This document shows positions 9,802-19,935 of a DNA stretch of 64,000 nucleotides, piece by piece; the stretch's first letter is position 1; the number at the start of each line of letters is the position of its first letter. The position numbers were made by a program, and so were the translations under genes. This DNA is from QZLE01 sp033852135 (GTDB taxonomy: Bacteria > Pseudomonadota > Gammaproteobacteria > QZLD01): positions 1-64,000 of the forward strand of contig JAWSVB010000013.1 in assembly GCA_033852135.1 (NCBI GenBank), written 5' to 3'. Under the pieces are notes generated by a model, which made no database searches, was not told the DNA's origin, and saw nothing but the letters and a program-made list of their open reading frames with translations.

Positions 9802-12800
9802 TTAGTTACAACTTGTTACTTTAGTCCATACACCTGCAGATGTTTCTTCAAGTGATGTTGTTGTACTGTAGTAACTTGAACCATAAAGACCAAGTTCGTC
9901 ACCAGACCCCTCCGCATAAGCATATAGGTTTGATATGCCGCCAACATATGCGCGACCTGCTTGGACATGGCTGTAGTTTGTATTTGTTATGCATTCACCA
10001 GCAGCTTCAAATGTAAAGGAGATTATTATTAGATCACTTGCGTTGCCATAGTTATCACGCACTTCTAAGGCAACCTCATATGCTGTCCCATCAACAAGGT
10101 CTGGTAAAACACATGTAAATGATGTAATTCCTGAGCAGTTAACTCCTCCAAGACCGATTAATAGGTGAACTCCTAATATGTCATCATCCATATCAGATGC
10201 TGTACCAGTAACAACTAATGAATTTCCATCAAAAGAGTATTCGTAGCTGTCTATCTGTGGTTTAGCTGGTGCTATATCAAAGTATGTTGTGCCATGGAAA
10301 TAGAAGCGCCATTCATCTTTACTTCTGATCTCATAGCTGTGTTGGCCATAGCTAAGACCTTCGAAAGTACAACTCCATGTTGTAGTTCCTTCACACTGCA
10401 CAAACTCACCACCATCAACTGCAACAATTATTTTTTCTATGTTATCTTCTTGATCAGAAGCTGTGCCCGAGATAACAACAGATGAACCATTTACTAGTAC
10501 TGAATGGCTTTCAATTATCACTGGAGTAGATGAGATGATGATTTTTGGATTTTTATCTAACATGGTGATATTACCATTTACATCTATCGCTCTTAACAGG
10601 TATTCGCGTCTTCCATAAAAGTCTGCGATATAACTCCAATTACTAGAGCCTGTAATGGTATTCCAGTTGCCATCCCCATTAAACTCAATTTCAACGCGGT
10701 CTAAATCACCATCAACATCATATGCTGTGCCATGAATTATCGCATTTTCAAAATTGGTTTGATTGTAACTGGTGAATATTGGAGCGTGATTCCAGTGGCT
10801 GCGTACAACGTTAACTGTTCTGAATTTAGGAGTAGCTTGGTTACCTGCACCATCATGTCCATAATATTCAATAGTGTAGCTAGCTTCTTCTGTTATATGG
10901 CTTCCAAATGGATTTTCAATTTCATTACCAGCTGCGTCATAGTACTTGATGTATGCTCTTGGGAATAGATCAAGGTCGTCAGTAAGTACTCCCCCTGGCT
11001 CTATGTATTTATCGCCAATTTCTACCGTAACTGTATTTTCACCAAAAAGCTCTACCACTGGTGCTGTTATGTCGACCAAAACATGTATTCTTTGTTGAGC
11101 TGTAGAAGTATTCCCATCGGTGTCTGTCGCTGAGAAGTCTACGGTGTAGGTTCCTGCTGTTGTATAGTCGACAGCATTTTCTCCAGTTACTGAAACGTTA
11201 TCATCCCAAGTGACTTGTTTTTCATCATAGAAATCTGTTTTAAGGTCGAATATCGCATAATTCGCTGCGTATCTCCAATCTGTACTATCGTCGGCTCTTT
11301 TCCAGGTGTAAAAGTCATTAGCATAGGAGTTAAATTCTACAGGTGATCTCCAGTTAGGTGGTCTAACCATAATATGTGGCATCTCTGTATCCAAAACAGC
11401 AATTAATCTATAACTTCCTGCTGTGGTTTGATTTCCAGTATTGTCGGTTACATGGTAGGAAAGAGACCTTACGCCAACTTCAGATGTATCATCCATTGAA
11501 TCTCCAGTTGTGAAGACTTCATCAGTTAGGTCTCCATCAACTAAGTCATATGCTATGTATCCTGGTTCAATATAAGGGGTGTTTTTTTCCATATCCATTG
11601 CTTCACACCAAAACATATTGCATAGGGTGCCAAATAATTCAATTACTGGTTTATCATCAATATCAGTTACATGAATATATCTTGAAACAGGTACCGCATC
11701 ATTTCCAGCTGAGTCGGTAGCTTTATAAGTTATAATGTATCTACCCGGTGTTTGAGTATCAAAACTTCCTGTAGCGGTTATAGATCCTGTTATATCGCCA
11801 TCTTCTCGGTCAAAAGCAGTTGCTGGAATAGGTGGCAGTGAATAGTTTGATCCAACAAATATATATTTATCTCGATCACCATTAAGTGTTAGTACTGGTG
11901 GTGCATCTATAGCCCCACTAATTTGGCAATCTTCTATTTTTGAGAATATGCCTGCCTCATTTTCATAGAGTGTGGTTGTTGTATAGCCATAAGAGCCTAT
12001 GCTTTCATTGGTCCCAACTGCTTTATAGGTTGAGATAAACCAAGTTGTTGTTTTGGTCGCTCTGCCTGCAGCAACATGCTGGTCATTTGATGATGTAAAG
12101 CTTTGACACTCACTTGAATTAGACTGAACTGCTATTAGAGATTTTTCCGCATTAAGCCTTCCGCCACTTATTGTTGTATCTGTTAGAGCATCAATTTTGT
12201 CTGCTGAATTTACTATTACGGCTTTTATTTCAGCAGGCGTTAGTTCAGGATTTTCTTCAGAGAGTAGGGTTGCAACTCCAGCTACATGAGGTGCTGCCAT
12301 TGAAGTTCCATTCCAGGTTGCATATTCATCACCTGGAAGGGTGCTGTATATAAATTCACCCGGTGCTGCTATATCTACGGATGTCTTACCAAAGTTAGTA
12401 AACCATGAAGCAGGTTCGTCATCTTGGTTTGAAGCAGCTACAGAGATGATATTAGGTAATTCTAAATCTGAAGGGGTGTGCATAAAGTTGCTATCAAGGT
12501 TAGCTTGATTATTACCTGCAGCAGCTACAAATAACATTCCTGCATCGTTAGCAGCGCTAATTGCATCATACATAGGTTTATATATAAGGTTTGCTAATAC
12601 ACTATCGCCAAAGTATGAACCGTAACTATTGTTTGATACTTTAGCTCCCATATCAGCTGCATAAACGATTGCGTTTACAATATCAGTTGTGTAGGCACCA
12701 TTAGCTCCATCACCAAATACCTTTAGTGCCATTAGTTGTGTGTTCCAGGCTACACCTGTGATGTTGTTGCCGTTATCTCCTTGAGCTCCGATAGTACCTG

Positions 12801-13629
12801 AGCAGTGGGTCCCATGACCGTGTACGTCCATTGGATCAGAATCGTTATCTGCAAAATCATATCCGTGAATATCATCGATATAACCATTGCCATCATCGTC
12901 GATACCATTGCCTGCAATCTCACCTGGGTTGGTCCACATATTTGAAGCCAGTTCACTGTGAGTGTAGTCAATGCCTGTATCGATTACAGCTACAATTGTA
13001 TTGGTTGCATCGTGCCTGATATCCCAAGCTTCTGGAGCATTAATATCCGCATTAGCTGTACCAATTTCGGTTCTGCTTTCGCCAGTATTGCTATCTGCAA
13101 ATGTTCTGCTTTGCCCGGTGTTATTAAGTCCCCAAAGATTGTTATTTAAGTCATTTGGTGTCGTTGCTTGAAGTTGGAATACATGGTTAGGGGCAACGTA
13201 TTCAACTGATGGTTCATCTAGAAGGTCTTTAAATGCTTTTCCAATATTAGTTCCCTTGTTGAAAGAGATAACTTTCATCTTGCTGAATAGCTCGTTATGG
13301 CTTGCAAGTAGCTTTGCTGGTTTATAAAAATCTTTTATAGCTTTGATGCTGAATTTTGAAAGTATGCTGCTTGTTGTAGCAGGGGTAGAGATACTTTTAA
13401 ATTTAACGATAAGCTGTGCAGATTTTATTTTTCCTTGTTCGCTAAGTTTATTTATTTCAACTTCGGGGGAGTAGTTTTGTGACTCAAAACTTGTTCCGTT
13501 TGCAGTTTGTGCAAATACATTAGTTTGGTTTTGGCTAAGGTTGTATGGGGTAGCGATAGCCGGTACGCTGATTACTCCAGCAAGCATCACTGATGCTATG
13601 CTTTTATATAAGCTCTTTTTAACCTTCAT
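9802..13629 (-). CDS. Secreted subtilisin-family (S8) protease, copy 2
   Basis: 1275 residues from the ATG at 13629, which starts MKVKKSLYKS, a good signal-peptide N-terminus, preceded by GGAG as in the paralogues. A 14-residue longer reading to 13671 would bury the signal peptide. The architecture matches copy 1: signal peptide, I9-like propeptide, S8 triad (AVIDTGID, HGHGTH, GTSMAAP), internal AGRA module, Ig/DUF5011 repeats and C-terminal AGRA module. The internal AGRA module lacks the Cys-containing insert (TGQTCFGTFC in copy 1), so one predicted disulphide is missing. Divergence from copies 1 and 3 is spread over the Ig region. Confidence 0.93.
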   Translation of the reverse strand: MKVKKSLYKSIASVMLAGVISVPAIATPYNLSQNQTNVFAQTANGTSFESQNYSPEVEINKLSEQGKIKSAQLIVKFKSISTPATTSSILSKFSIKAIKDFYKPAKLLASHNELFSKMKVISFNKGTNIGKAFKDLLDEPSVEYVAPNHVFQLQATTPNDLNNNLWGLNNTGQSRTFADSNTGESRTEIGTANADINAPEAWDIRHDATNTIVAVIDTGIDYTHSELASNMWTNPGEIAGNGIDDDGNGYIDDIHGYDFADNDSDPMDVHGHGTHCSGTIGAQGDNGNNITGVAWNTQLMALKVFGDGANGAYTTDIVNAIVYAADMGAKVSNNSYGSYFGDSVLANLIYKPMYDAISAANDAGMLFVAAAGNNQANLDSNFMHTPSDLELPNIISVAASNQDDEPASWFTNFGKTSVDIAAPGEFIYSTLPGDEYATWNGTSMAAPHVAGVATLLSEENPELTPAEIKAVIVNSADKIDALTDTTISGGRLNAEKSLIAVQSNSSECQSFTSSNDQHVAAGRATKTTTWFISTYKAVGTNESIGSYGYTTTTLYENEAGIFSKIEDCQISGAIDAPPVLTLNGDRDKYIFVGSNYSLPPIPATAFDREDGDITGSITATGSFDTQTPGRYIITYKATDSAGNDAVPVSRYIHVTDIDDKPVIELFGTLCNMFWCEAMDMEKNTPYIEPGYIAYDLVDGDLTDEVFTTGDSMDDTSEVGVRSLSYHVTDNTGNQTTAGSYRLIAVLDTEMPHIMVRPPNWRSPVEFNSYANDFYTWKRADDSTDWRYAANYAIFDLKTDFYDEKQVTWDDNVSVTGENAVDYTTAGTYTVDFSATDTDGNTSTAQQRIHVLVDITAPVVELFGENTVTVEIGDKYIEPGGVLTDDLDLFPRAYIKYYDAAGNEIENPFGSHITEEASYTIEYYGHDGAGNQATPKFRTVNVVRSHWNHAPIFTSYNQTNFENAIIHGTAYDVDGDLDRVEIEFNGDGNWNTITGSSNWSYIADFYGRREYLLRAIDVNGNITMLDKNPKIIISSTPVIIESHSVLVNGSSVVISGTASDQEDNIEKIIVAVDGGEFVQCEGTTTWSCTFEGLSYGQHSYEIRSKDEWRFYFHGTTYFDIAPAKPQIDSYEYSFDGNSLVVTGTASDMDDDILGVHLLIGLGGVNCSGITSFTCVLPDLVDGTAYEVALEVRDNYGNASDLIIISFTFEAAGECITNTNYSHVQAGRAYVGGISNLYAYAEGSGDELGLYGSSYYSTTTSLEETSAGVWTKVTSCN

Positions 13630-13795
13630 TGAAGAGTCTCCATTAAATGTAAAAAATAAAGATGTATCCATTTAGAAAGCTATTACTTAACTAGTATGTA
13701 ATGTATGTATTTTTTGGGGATTTAAAAACACATACATACTGGTTGGTATAGCTTGGGCGTACTATAAAATAAACTAGTTACTTTGGCAATAAAAA

Positions 13796-13811
13796 TGTGA
13801 CGCATTTCACA
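13796..13811. promoter_or_regulatory. CRP/Vfr-type site upstream of protease copy 2
   Basis: TGTGACGCATTTCACA, a perfect TGTGA-N6-TCACA palindrome, 167 bases before the ATG at 13629. It lies in the 278-base gap to copy 3. Confidence 0.75.
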
Positions 13812-13857
13812 TAAATAGTGTGATGTAGGTTGTTGTATGAGTGGGGTTTATGAAAAA

Positions 13858-13880
13858 AAAGCCCCTGCGAGAGGGGCTTT
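13858..13880 (-). terminator. Terminator of protease copy 3
   Basis: AAAGCCCCT-GCGAG-AGGGGCTTT hairpin, identical to the one behind copy 2, with identical downstream flank up to the stop codon. Confidence 0.85.
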
Positions 13881-13907
13881 AAACTAATTGTCCATTTAGT
13901 TTTTTTA

Positions 13908-16900
13908 TTAGTTACAGCTTGATACTTTAGCCCATACACCTGCAGATGTTTCTTCAAGTGATGTTGTATCAGAACCCATACCTAAGTATGTGCCTGAACC
14001 TAAAGCGTATACTAGAACGTTATATTTAAGTTCTGCTCTAGCTGCACTTACATGCTCACTGTTTGTTGCTGTGAAACATGAAGAGCTAACTTCGTATGTT
14101 GCAGAAAACTCTGTGGCAGTACTTATGTTTCCATATGCATCTTGTGCAGATAGTGAAATATTATATGTTGTACCTTCAACTAGCCCTGTTAGCACACATG
14201 TAAATGAAGTTGTTCCAGTACACTGCACTTGAGTTTGGTCAGATGTAAGAGTTACTTGTGATAGATCACCATCAGTATCTGAAGCTGTACCAGTTACAAC
14301 TAACGAGTTACCATCAAATGAATAATCATAGCTATCAATTTGTGGTAGCGCAGGTGTTATATTGAAGCCGAAGTTCATATTGTCACTAGAATATAAATTT
14401 TCATCTAGCCCTCGTACTTTATAACTGTGGTATCCATATGATAAGCCATCAAATGTGCAGCTCCAGCTTGTAGTACCAGTACATACAACATAGTCACCGC
14501 CGTCCATTGATACTTCGATTTGTACTATGTCATCTTCAGCATCTGAAGCAGTTCCAGTGATTACAGCAGTTGTGCCATTAATCTGTACAGGATTGGTTTG
14601 GATAACAACAGGAGCAGTTGAGATAAATGAGTTAGTTTTACTCATCTCCATATTGCCATTGTTATCTAGAACTCTAATTCTGAAATCACGACGACCATAG
14701 AAGTCAGGGGTATAGCTCCACTCTTCTAAACCATCAACTTGAATCCAGTTTCCATCTTTGTTGAATTCAATTTCAACGCGATTTAAGTCTGAGTCTGCAT
14801 CGAAGGCAGTACCATATATACGTGCGTCGTTATAGTTTTTCCATGATGGTCCAATTAATACAGGAGGGTGATTCCAGTGGCTACGAACTACATTGACAGT
14901 TCTGTATTTTGGAGTTGCAACATTACCAGCTCCATCTTCACCTAGATACTCAATTGTATATGTAGCTTCTTCTGTTGTTCTACCATAGAAAGGTGATGAG
15001 ATTTCATTATCTTGAGCATCATAGTACTTCATGCTGGTACGTGGGTATGCATCAAGGTCATCTTTTAATTGTCCACCTGGCTCACTATAGTAGTCGCCAA
15101 TCTCAACAGTTACTTCTGAGTCACCCCATAGGGTGATAACTGGTGCTGTTGTATCAACAACAACATGGACTACTTGTGATGTATTTGCAGTGTTTCCATC
15201 TGGGTCAGTTGCACTGATATCTACTGTGTAAGAGCCTGTAGTTGTGTAGTCTACTGCATCTTCCCCAGTTACTGTTACATCGTTGTCCCAATCAAAATCT
15301 TCTGGTTTTGTTACAAAGTCGATAACTGAGAAGTAAGCTCTGTATGACCATGATGTATCGCCATCTGGTCTTTTCCATGTGTAGTATTCATTTGCATAGC
15401 TGAAAAAATCACCAGATGGAGGTCTAACCCAGATATGAGGTATTTCGGCATCAAGTACAGCAACTAGTCTGTTGGTGTGCTGTGGAGCATGGTTACCAGA
15501 GCTATCAATTACATCGTAATTCAGGAACCTAACACCTTCTTCAGATGTGTCACCCATTGGGTTGTCAATGATAAATACACTGTCAGTTAGATCACCATCG
15601 ATTACATCATATGCTACGAATCCAGGCTCTTGATACGGTGTATCCTTTAACATGTTGTGTGATGTACACCACATCATATTGCAAATATCACCTTGAAGAA
15701 TAATTTGTGGAGCACTATCAGTTTCTGTTACATGGATAACTCTTGAGATAGGGGCTGCATTATTGCCTGCAGAATCAGTTACATTGTAAGTGATTATGTA
15801 TCTGCCAGGAGTTTGCGTGTCAAAGCTACCTGCAGAAACAATTGAAGCAGAGATGTCGCCATCTTCTCTATCTACTGCAGATGCAGCAGGAGTTGGAATA
15901 GTGTAATCAGTGCCAACTAGAATGAATTTTTCTGTATCACCGTTTAGAGTAATTACTGGTGGAGCATCCATTGCGCCGCTCATTTGGCAGTCTTCTGTTT
16001 TTGAGAATACGCCAGTTTCATTTTCATATAATGTGGTAGTTGTATAGCCAGCAGAACCAATATTTTCTTCAGATCCAACTGCTTTATATGTAGTTGTACC
16101 GCCGTAGCAGAATGTGCCCCAGCATGTTTGTCCTGTAACTTCTTTGGTAGCTCTAGCAGCAGTTACGTGGCTATCATTAGTTGCTGTGAAGCTTTCGCAT
16201 GAACCACCGCTACCACCTTGAAGAGCAGATAGAGCTAAATGGATATTTAGTCGGCCATTACTTGCAGATGTTTCAGCTAGTGCTTCAGGCTTGTCTGAAT
16301 TATTCATTATGATAGCTCTAAGCTCAGCTGGAGTTAGTTCACTATTTTCTTCAATAAGTAGAGCAGCTGCACCTGTTACATGTGGAGCCGCCATTGAGGT
16401 TCCGTTCCATGTTGCATACTCATTACCAGGTAGGGTGCTGTAGATATCAAAACCAGGAGCAGCGATATCTACAAGAGTTGTTCCATAGTTAGTGAAATAA
16501 GCTGGCTCATCGTTGTGATCAGAAGCTGCAACTGAGATGATGTTTGGAAGCTCAAGTCCTGCAGGTGTAGAAGTGTAGGTTTCATTAAGGTCAGCGCTAT
16601 CATTACCTGCGGCTGCAACAAAAAGCATTCCTGCATCATTTGCTGCACTAATCGCATCATATAGTGGCTTCTCAATCATGTTTGCAGCTACGCTATTATT
16701 GAAAAGAGAGCCATAACTGTTATTTGATACTTTTGCGCCCATATCAGCAGCATAAAGGATAGCGTTTACGATATCGGTTGTGTATGCGCCATTAACTCCG
16801 TCACCAAAGATCTTTAGTGCCATTAGTTGCGTGTTCCAAGCTACACCAGTAATGTTGTTGCCATTGTCACCTTGCGCTGCGATTGTGCCAGAGCAGTGAG

Positions 16901-17723
16901 TGCCGTGACCATGTGTGTCCATTGGGTCTGAATCTTTGTCTGCAAAGTCATATCCGTGAACATCATCGATATAACCATTGTTATCATCATCGATGCCGTT
17001 ACCCGCAATTTCACCTGGGTTTGTCCACATGTTTGAAGCAAGTTCGCTGTGGTTATAGTCTATACCTGTGTCAATTACAGCAATGATAGTATTGTTTGCG
17101 TCGTGTCTGATGTCCCAAGCTTCTGGAGCATCTATGTCAGCGTCAGCAGTGCCAGTTTCGGTTCTGTCTTCGCCAGAATTGCTATCTGTGAATGTTCTGC
17201 TTTGCCCAGTATTATTTAGTCCCCAAAGATTGTTGTTCAGATCATTTGGTGTAGTAGCTTGTAAAGTGAAGATGTAGTTAGGAGCTACGTATTCAACAGT
17301 TGGGTCTTTTAGAAGATCGTTGAATGCTTTACCAAGGTCAGTGCCTGTTGTGAAAGAGACTATTTTGATTTTGCTAAATAGTTCTTTAGACGCTGCAAGC
17401 ATTTTGGAAGGGTTATAAAAATCGGTAATGCTTTCTACGCTGAAGTTAGCAAGAGTGCTATTTGTAGTAGCTGGAGCAGAAGCATCTTTGAATTTAACGA
17501 TCAATTGAGAAGATTTGATCTTTCCTTGTTCAGTCAGTTGTCTGAGCTGAATCTGTGGTGATGTTTCGGTGTGATTCCCATATGCATTTAGGTTTTGCGA
17601 GATAACCTGGCTAAGGCCGCTTTCAGCAATCACTTCTTGAGTCTGTGCAACTACTGGTGATGAAAGTGTACCGGCAATTAACAATGAAGCTGCTGTTGTG
17701 TAAAGGCTCTTTTTGATCTTCAT
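13908..17723 (-). CDS. Secreted subtilisin-family (S8) protease, copy 3
   Basis: 1271 residues; first gene of the array. Signal peptide about 1-26, I9-like propeptide, S8 catalytic domain with AVIDTGID, HGHGTH and GTSMAAP motifs and the Asp-rich Ca2+-type loop, internal AGRA module with the extra Cys pair, several DUF5011/Ig-like repeats and a C-terminal AGRA module ending in Cys-Asn. It is closest to copy 1 in the internal AGRA module and in the beta-domain block, but shares its 3' flank with copy 2, which suggests mosaic duplication or gene conversion. The ATG follows GGAGACTCTTCAGTC. Confidence 0.93.
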   Translation of the reverse strand: MKIKKSLYTTAASLLIAGTLSSPVVAQTQEVIAESGLSQVISQNLNAYGNHTETSPQIQLRQLTEQGKIKSSQLIVKFKDASAPATTNSTLANFSVESITDFYNPSKMLAASKELFSKIKIVSFTTGTDLGKAFNDLLKDPTVEYVAPNYIFTLQATTPNDLNNNLWGLNNTGQSRTFTDSNSGEDRTETGTADADIDAPEAWDIRHDANNTIIAVIDTGIDYNHSELASNMWTNPGEIAGNGIDDDNNGYIDDVHGYDFADKDSDPMDTHGHGTHCSGTIAAQGDNGNNITGVAWNTQLMALKIFGDGVNGAYTTDIVNAILYAADMGAKVSNNSYGSLFNNSVAANMIEKPLYDAISAANDAGMLFVAAAGNDSADLNETYTSTPAGLELPNIISVAASDHNDEPAYFTNYGTTLVDIAAPGFDIYSTLPGNEYATWNGTSMAAPHVTGAAALLIEENSELTPAELRAIIMNNSDKPEALAETSASNGRLNIHLALSALQGGSGGSCESFTATNDSHVTAARATKEVTGQTCWGTFCYGGTTTYKAVGSEENIGSAGYTTTTLYENETGVFSKTEDCQMSGAMDAPPVITLNGDTEKFILVGTDYTIPTPAASAVDREDGDISASIVSAGSFDTQTPGRYIITYNVTDSAGNNAAPISRVIHVTETDSAPQIILQGDICNMMWCTSHNMLKDTPYQEPGFVAYDVIDGDLTDSVFIIDNPMGDTSEEGVRFLNYDVIDSSGNHAPQHTNRLVAVLDAEIPHIWVRPPSGDFFSYANEYYTWKRPDGDTSWSYRAYFSVIDFVTKPEDFDWDNDVTVTGEDAVDYTTTGSYTVDISATDPDGNTANTSQVVHVVVDTTAPVITLWGDSEVTVEIGDYYSEPGGQLKDDLDAYPRTSMKYYDAQDNEISSPFYGRTTEEATYTIEYLGEDGAGNVATPKYRTVNVVRSHWNHPPVLIGPSWKNYNDARIYGTAFDADSDLNRVEIEFNKDGNWIQVDGLEEWSYTPDFYGRRDFRIRVLDNNGNMEMSKTNSFISTAPVVIQTNPVQINGTTAVITGTASDAEDDIVQIEVSMDGGDYVVCTGTTSWSCTFDGLSYGYHSYKVRGLDENLYSSDNMNFGFNITPALPQIDSYDYSFDGNSLVVTGTASDTDGDLSQVTLTSDQTQVQCTGTTSFTCVLTGLVEGTTYNISLSAQDAYGNISTATEFSATYEVSSSCFTATNSEHVSAARAELKYNVLVYALGSGTYLGMGSDTTSLEETSAGVWAKVSSCN

Positions 17724-18115
17724 GACTGAAGAGTCTCCATCTTGTTGAAAATATTAAAATTAATTGTATTCCGTTGGGGTAACTATTTGTGTCCAATCAA
17801 ATAGAACTTTGAGACCGCTTGGTCTTAAAGTTGTCGCAAATATAAGTTTTTTCTTATTGTTAGTCAAGTTTTGTGACGTAGTTCACATTATGGTTTGGTC
17901 ACGAAAACAAGGTCATTGTTTCTTAAAGGTTATTGCACTGCGGTATTAGCACTTGCTGTTAAACTTTTATGACAGAAAAAATAAGATAAATTTATCTGCA
18001 TTTTTGTGCAGATAATCGTATTTTGTTTGTTATATATAATTATGCTGCTTGAAAACTGTTTATATGTTACTATTCGTCCCCCATAAAGAATTGAAAGATT
18101 AAAGGAATAGTTGAA
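17724..18115. other. Divergent intergenic region between protease copy 3 and pcnB
   Basis: About 390 AT-rich bases. It holds the CRP-type palindrome at 17872-17887, the promoter region of protease copy 3 and, at its right end, the pcnB leader with an AAAGGA Shine-Dalgarno. No further gene was recognised. Confidence 0.75.
17872..17887. promoter_or_regulatory. CRP/Vfr-type site upstream of protease copy 3
   Basis: TGTGACGTAGTTCACA, a perfect TGTGA-N6-TCACA palindrome, 149 bases before the ATG at 17723 and about 230 bases before pcnB on the other strand. The distance matches the other two protease sites. Confidence 0.75.
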
Positions 18116-19417
18116 ATTCAACCGCTGGTAATATCGCAGTCAGAAGCAAAAATACCTGAGCAAGACTTGAATGATCGAGCGCTTAAGGTTCTTCACGCTC
18201 TTAGAAAAAATGGCTATGAGGCATATATTGTCGGTGGTGCTGTGCGAGACCTTATTCTTGATCTTCACCCTAAAGATTTTGATGTAGCTACCAATGCTAC
18301 TCCTGAGCAAGTTAAATCAATTTTCCGTAATTGTCGTTTAATAGGCAGGCGTTTTCGTCTTGCTCATATCTACTATGGACGTGAGATTATTGAGGTGGCC
18401 ACTTTCAGGGCATCGCATGATGCTGCTGAACATGCATCTCATGCTGCTACCACAGATTGTGGTCGTATACTGCGGGATAATGTATACGGGACCCTAGAAG
18501 ACGATGCATTGCGTAGAGATTTCACTATAAATGCGATGTATTACGATTCGCATAACGCTGAAGTTATAGATTTTGCAGGTGGATTCAAAGACCTTAAGAA
18601 TAAAACTATTCGCTTGATCGGAGACCCTGAGCAAAGGTATAGAGAAGACCCGGTAAGAATGCTGCGCGCAGTTAGATTTGCTGCAAAGCTTGGTTTTTCT
18701 ATAGATGAGGCAAGCGAAACGCCAATTAAAGAGCTAAGTCATCTATTAGGAAACATACCTCCAGCGCGACTATTTGATGAGTGTCTTAAGCTATTTATGG
18801 GTGGAAAAGCTTTAGCTACATACGAAAAACTATCTGAGTACGGATTATTCCAAATTCTTTTCCCAATGACTGCTGATGCACTTGAGAAAGATGAAACTGG
18901 TAATTCGACGGCAATGCTTATTCAAGCACTGAAGAATACAGATCTGCGTATTGCCCAACGTAAGCCAGTAACTCCTGCATTTTTGTTTGCAGCATTTTTA
19001 TGGGAACCGGTACGCCAGTTAATTGCAAGAAACCGCGATGAAGATAAGCCTGAAAATGAGCTCTATTTTGAGTCTGCGGATACTATAGCTAGAGAGCAAG
19101 CGCAGAGAATTTCAATTCCAAAACGCTTTTCGATGCCGATGCGAGAGATCTGGCGTATGCAGCCAAGATATCTAATCAGGGGTGGAAAACGCCCGTTTAG
19201 GTTATTAGATCATCCTCGCTTCCGTGCGGCTTATGATTTTCTTCTATTAAGAGCTGGTTCTGGTGAAGTTGACCAGGAGATCGCAGATTGGTGGACCAAA
19301 TTTCAGGCAGTGGATCCAGCTCAGCAAACGTCAATGCTTATCCCATATCCTAAGCGTCGTAAACATGGTAAAAGTAAGCATAGTAAATTTAACCGTAATA
19401 AAAACGGTGACTCTTAA
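18116..19417 (+). CDS. pcnB: Poly(A) polymerase I, probable AUU start
   Basis: 433 residues if started at ATT 18116; from TTG 18167 it would be 416. The nucleotidyltransferase head has VGGAVRD and the catalytic Asp pair in KDFDVATNATPEQV, then RRFRLAH, LRRDFTINAM and REDPVRMLRAVRFA, diagnostic for PAP I rather than the CCA enzyme. It adds 3' A tails that mark RNAs for decay. The frame is open upstream to 18095 with no ATG, GTG or TTG before 18167. TTG 18167 has no Shine-Dalgarno, while AAGGA at 18102-18106 is 9 bases before ATT. E. coli pcnB is reported to use AUU. folK follows 30 bases later. Confidence 0.9.
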   Translation: MQPLVISQSEAKIPEQDLNDRALKVLHALRKNGYEAYIVGGAVRDLILDLHPKDFDVATNATPEQVKSIFRNCRLIGRRFRLAHIYYGREIIEVATFRASHDAAEHASHAATTDCGRILRDNVYGTLEDDALRRDFTINAMYYDSHNAEVIDFAGGFKDLKNKTIRLIGDPEQRYREDPVRMLRAVRFAAKLGFSIDEASETPIKELSHLLGNIPPARLFDECLKLFMGGKALATYEKLSEYGLFQILFPMTADALEKDETGNSTAMLIQALKNTDLRIAQRKPVTPAFLFAAFLWEPVRQLIARNRDEDKPENELYFESADTIAREQAQRISIPKRFSMPMREIWRMQPRYLIRGGKRPFRLLDHPRFRAAYDFLLLRAGSGEVDQEIADWWTKFQAVDPAQQTSMLIPYPKRRKHGKSKHSKFNRNKNGDS

Positions 19418-19447
19418 TAAGGCCTTAAAGTTTTCGAGAGTTTAAAA

Positions 19448-19933
19448 ATGAATAAAACTGTTTACATCGGTGTTGGCAGTAATCTTGATAACCCCTCCAT
19501 ACAGATTGATGAAGTGATGCAATACTTAGAAAGTTGCTCACAAATCGATATCATTACTAAATCATCAAAATACTTTACTGCCCCAATGGGTCCTGCCGAA
19601 CAGCCAGACTATGTGAATATAGTATTTAAGGCTGAAACTGAGCTGGAACCTATTGCGCTTTTAGACTTCTTGCAGAGCGTTGAAAACCATATGGGGCGTG
19701 ATAGAGATGTTATCCGCTGGGGGGCAAGAATTATAGATCTTGATATCCTCTTATATGATGATTTTGTAATTGATTGTGATAGACTCACCGTTCCGCACAG
19801 AGGAATTGCCCAAAGGTGTTTTGTTCTGTGTCCGCTCGTGCAGATTGAGCCAGATATTGAAGTTCCTGGTGTTGGCAAAATTGCTGATCTTGCGCAAAAA
19901 TATTCTGTTGAAATTAAAAAGGTTCAGGGTTAG
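19448..19933 (+). CDS. folK: 2-amino-4-hydroxy-6-hydroxymethyldihydropteridine pyrophosphokinase
   Basis: 161 residues, the usual HPPK size. It transfers pyrophosphate from ATP to hydroxymethyldihydropterin in folate synthesis (cytosol). The N-terminal YIGVGSNL and the family signature RWGARIIDLDILLYDD, with the two Mg-binding Asp residues, are present, followed by VPHRGIAQRCFVL. The start has GAGAG a few bases upstream. It is tightly coupled to the next gene (two bases between TAG and GTG). Confidence 0.95.
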   Translation: MNKTVYIGVGSNLDNPSIQIDEVMQYLESCSQIDIITKSSKYFTAPMGPAEQPDYVNIVFKAETELEPIALLDFLQSVENHMGRDRDVIRWGARIIDLDILLYDDFVIDCDRLTVPHRGIAQRCFVLCPLVQIEPDIEVPGVGKIADLAQKYSVEIKKVQG

Positions 19934-19935
19934 CC

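Noticed and set aside
12750..13171. Several short ORFs on both strands inside the protease genes (also at 8601, 13990, 16469-17277)
   Set aside because: They overlap strongly supported protease frames, recur at matching places in the three paralogues, and read as low-complexity Met/Ser/His or Val/Leu-rich sequence typical of out-of-frame translation.
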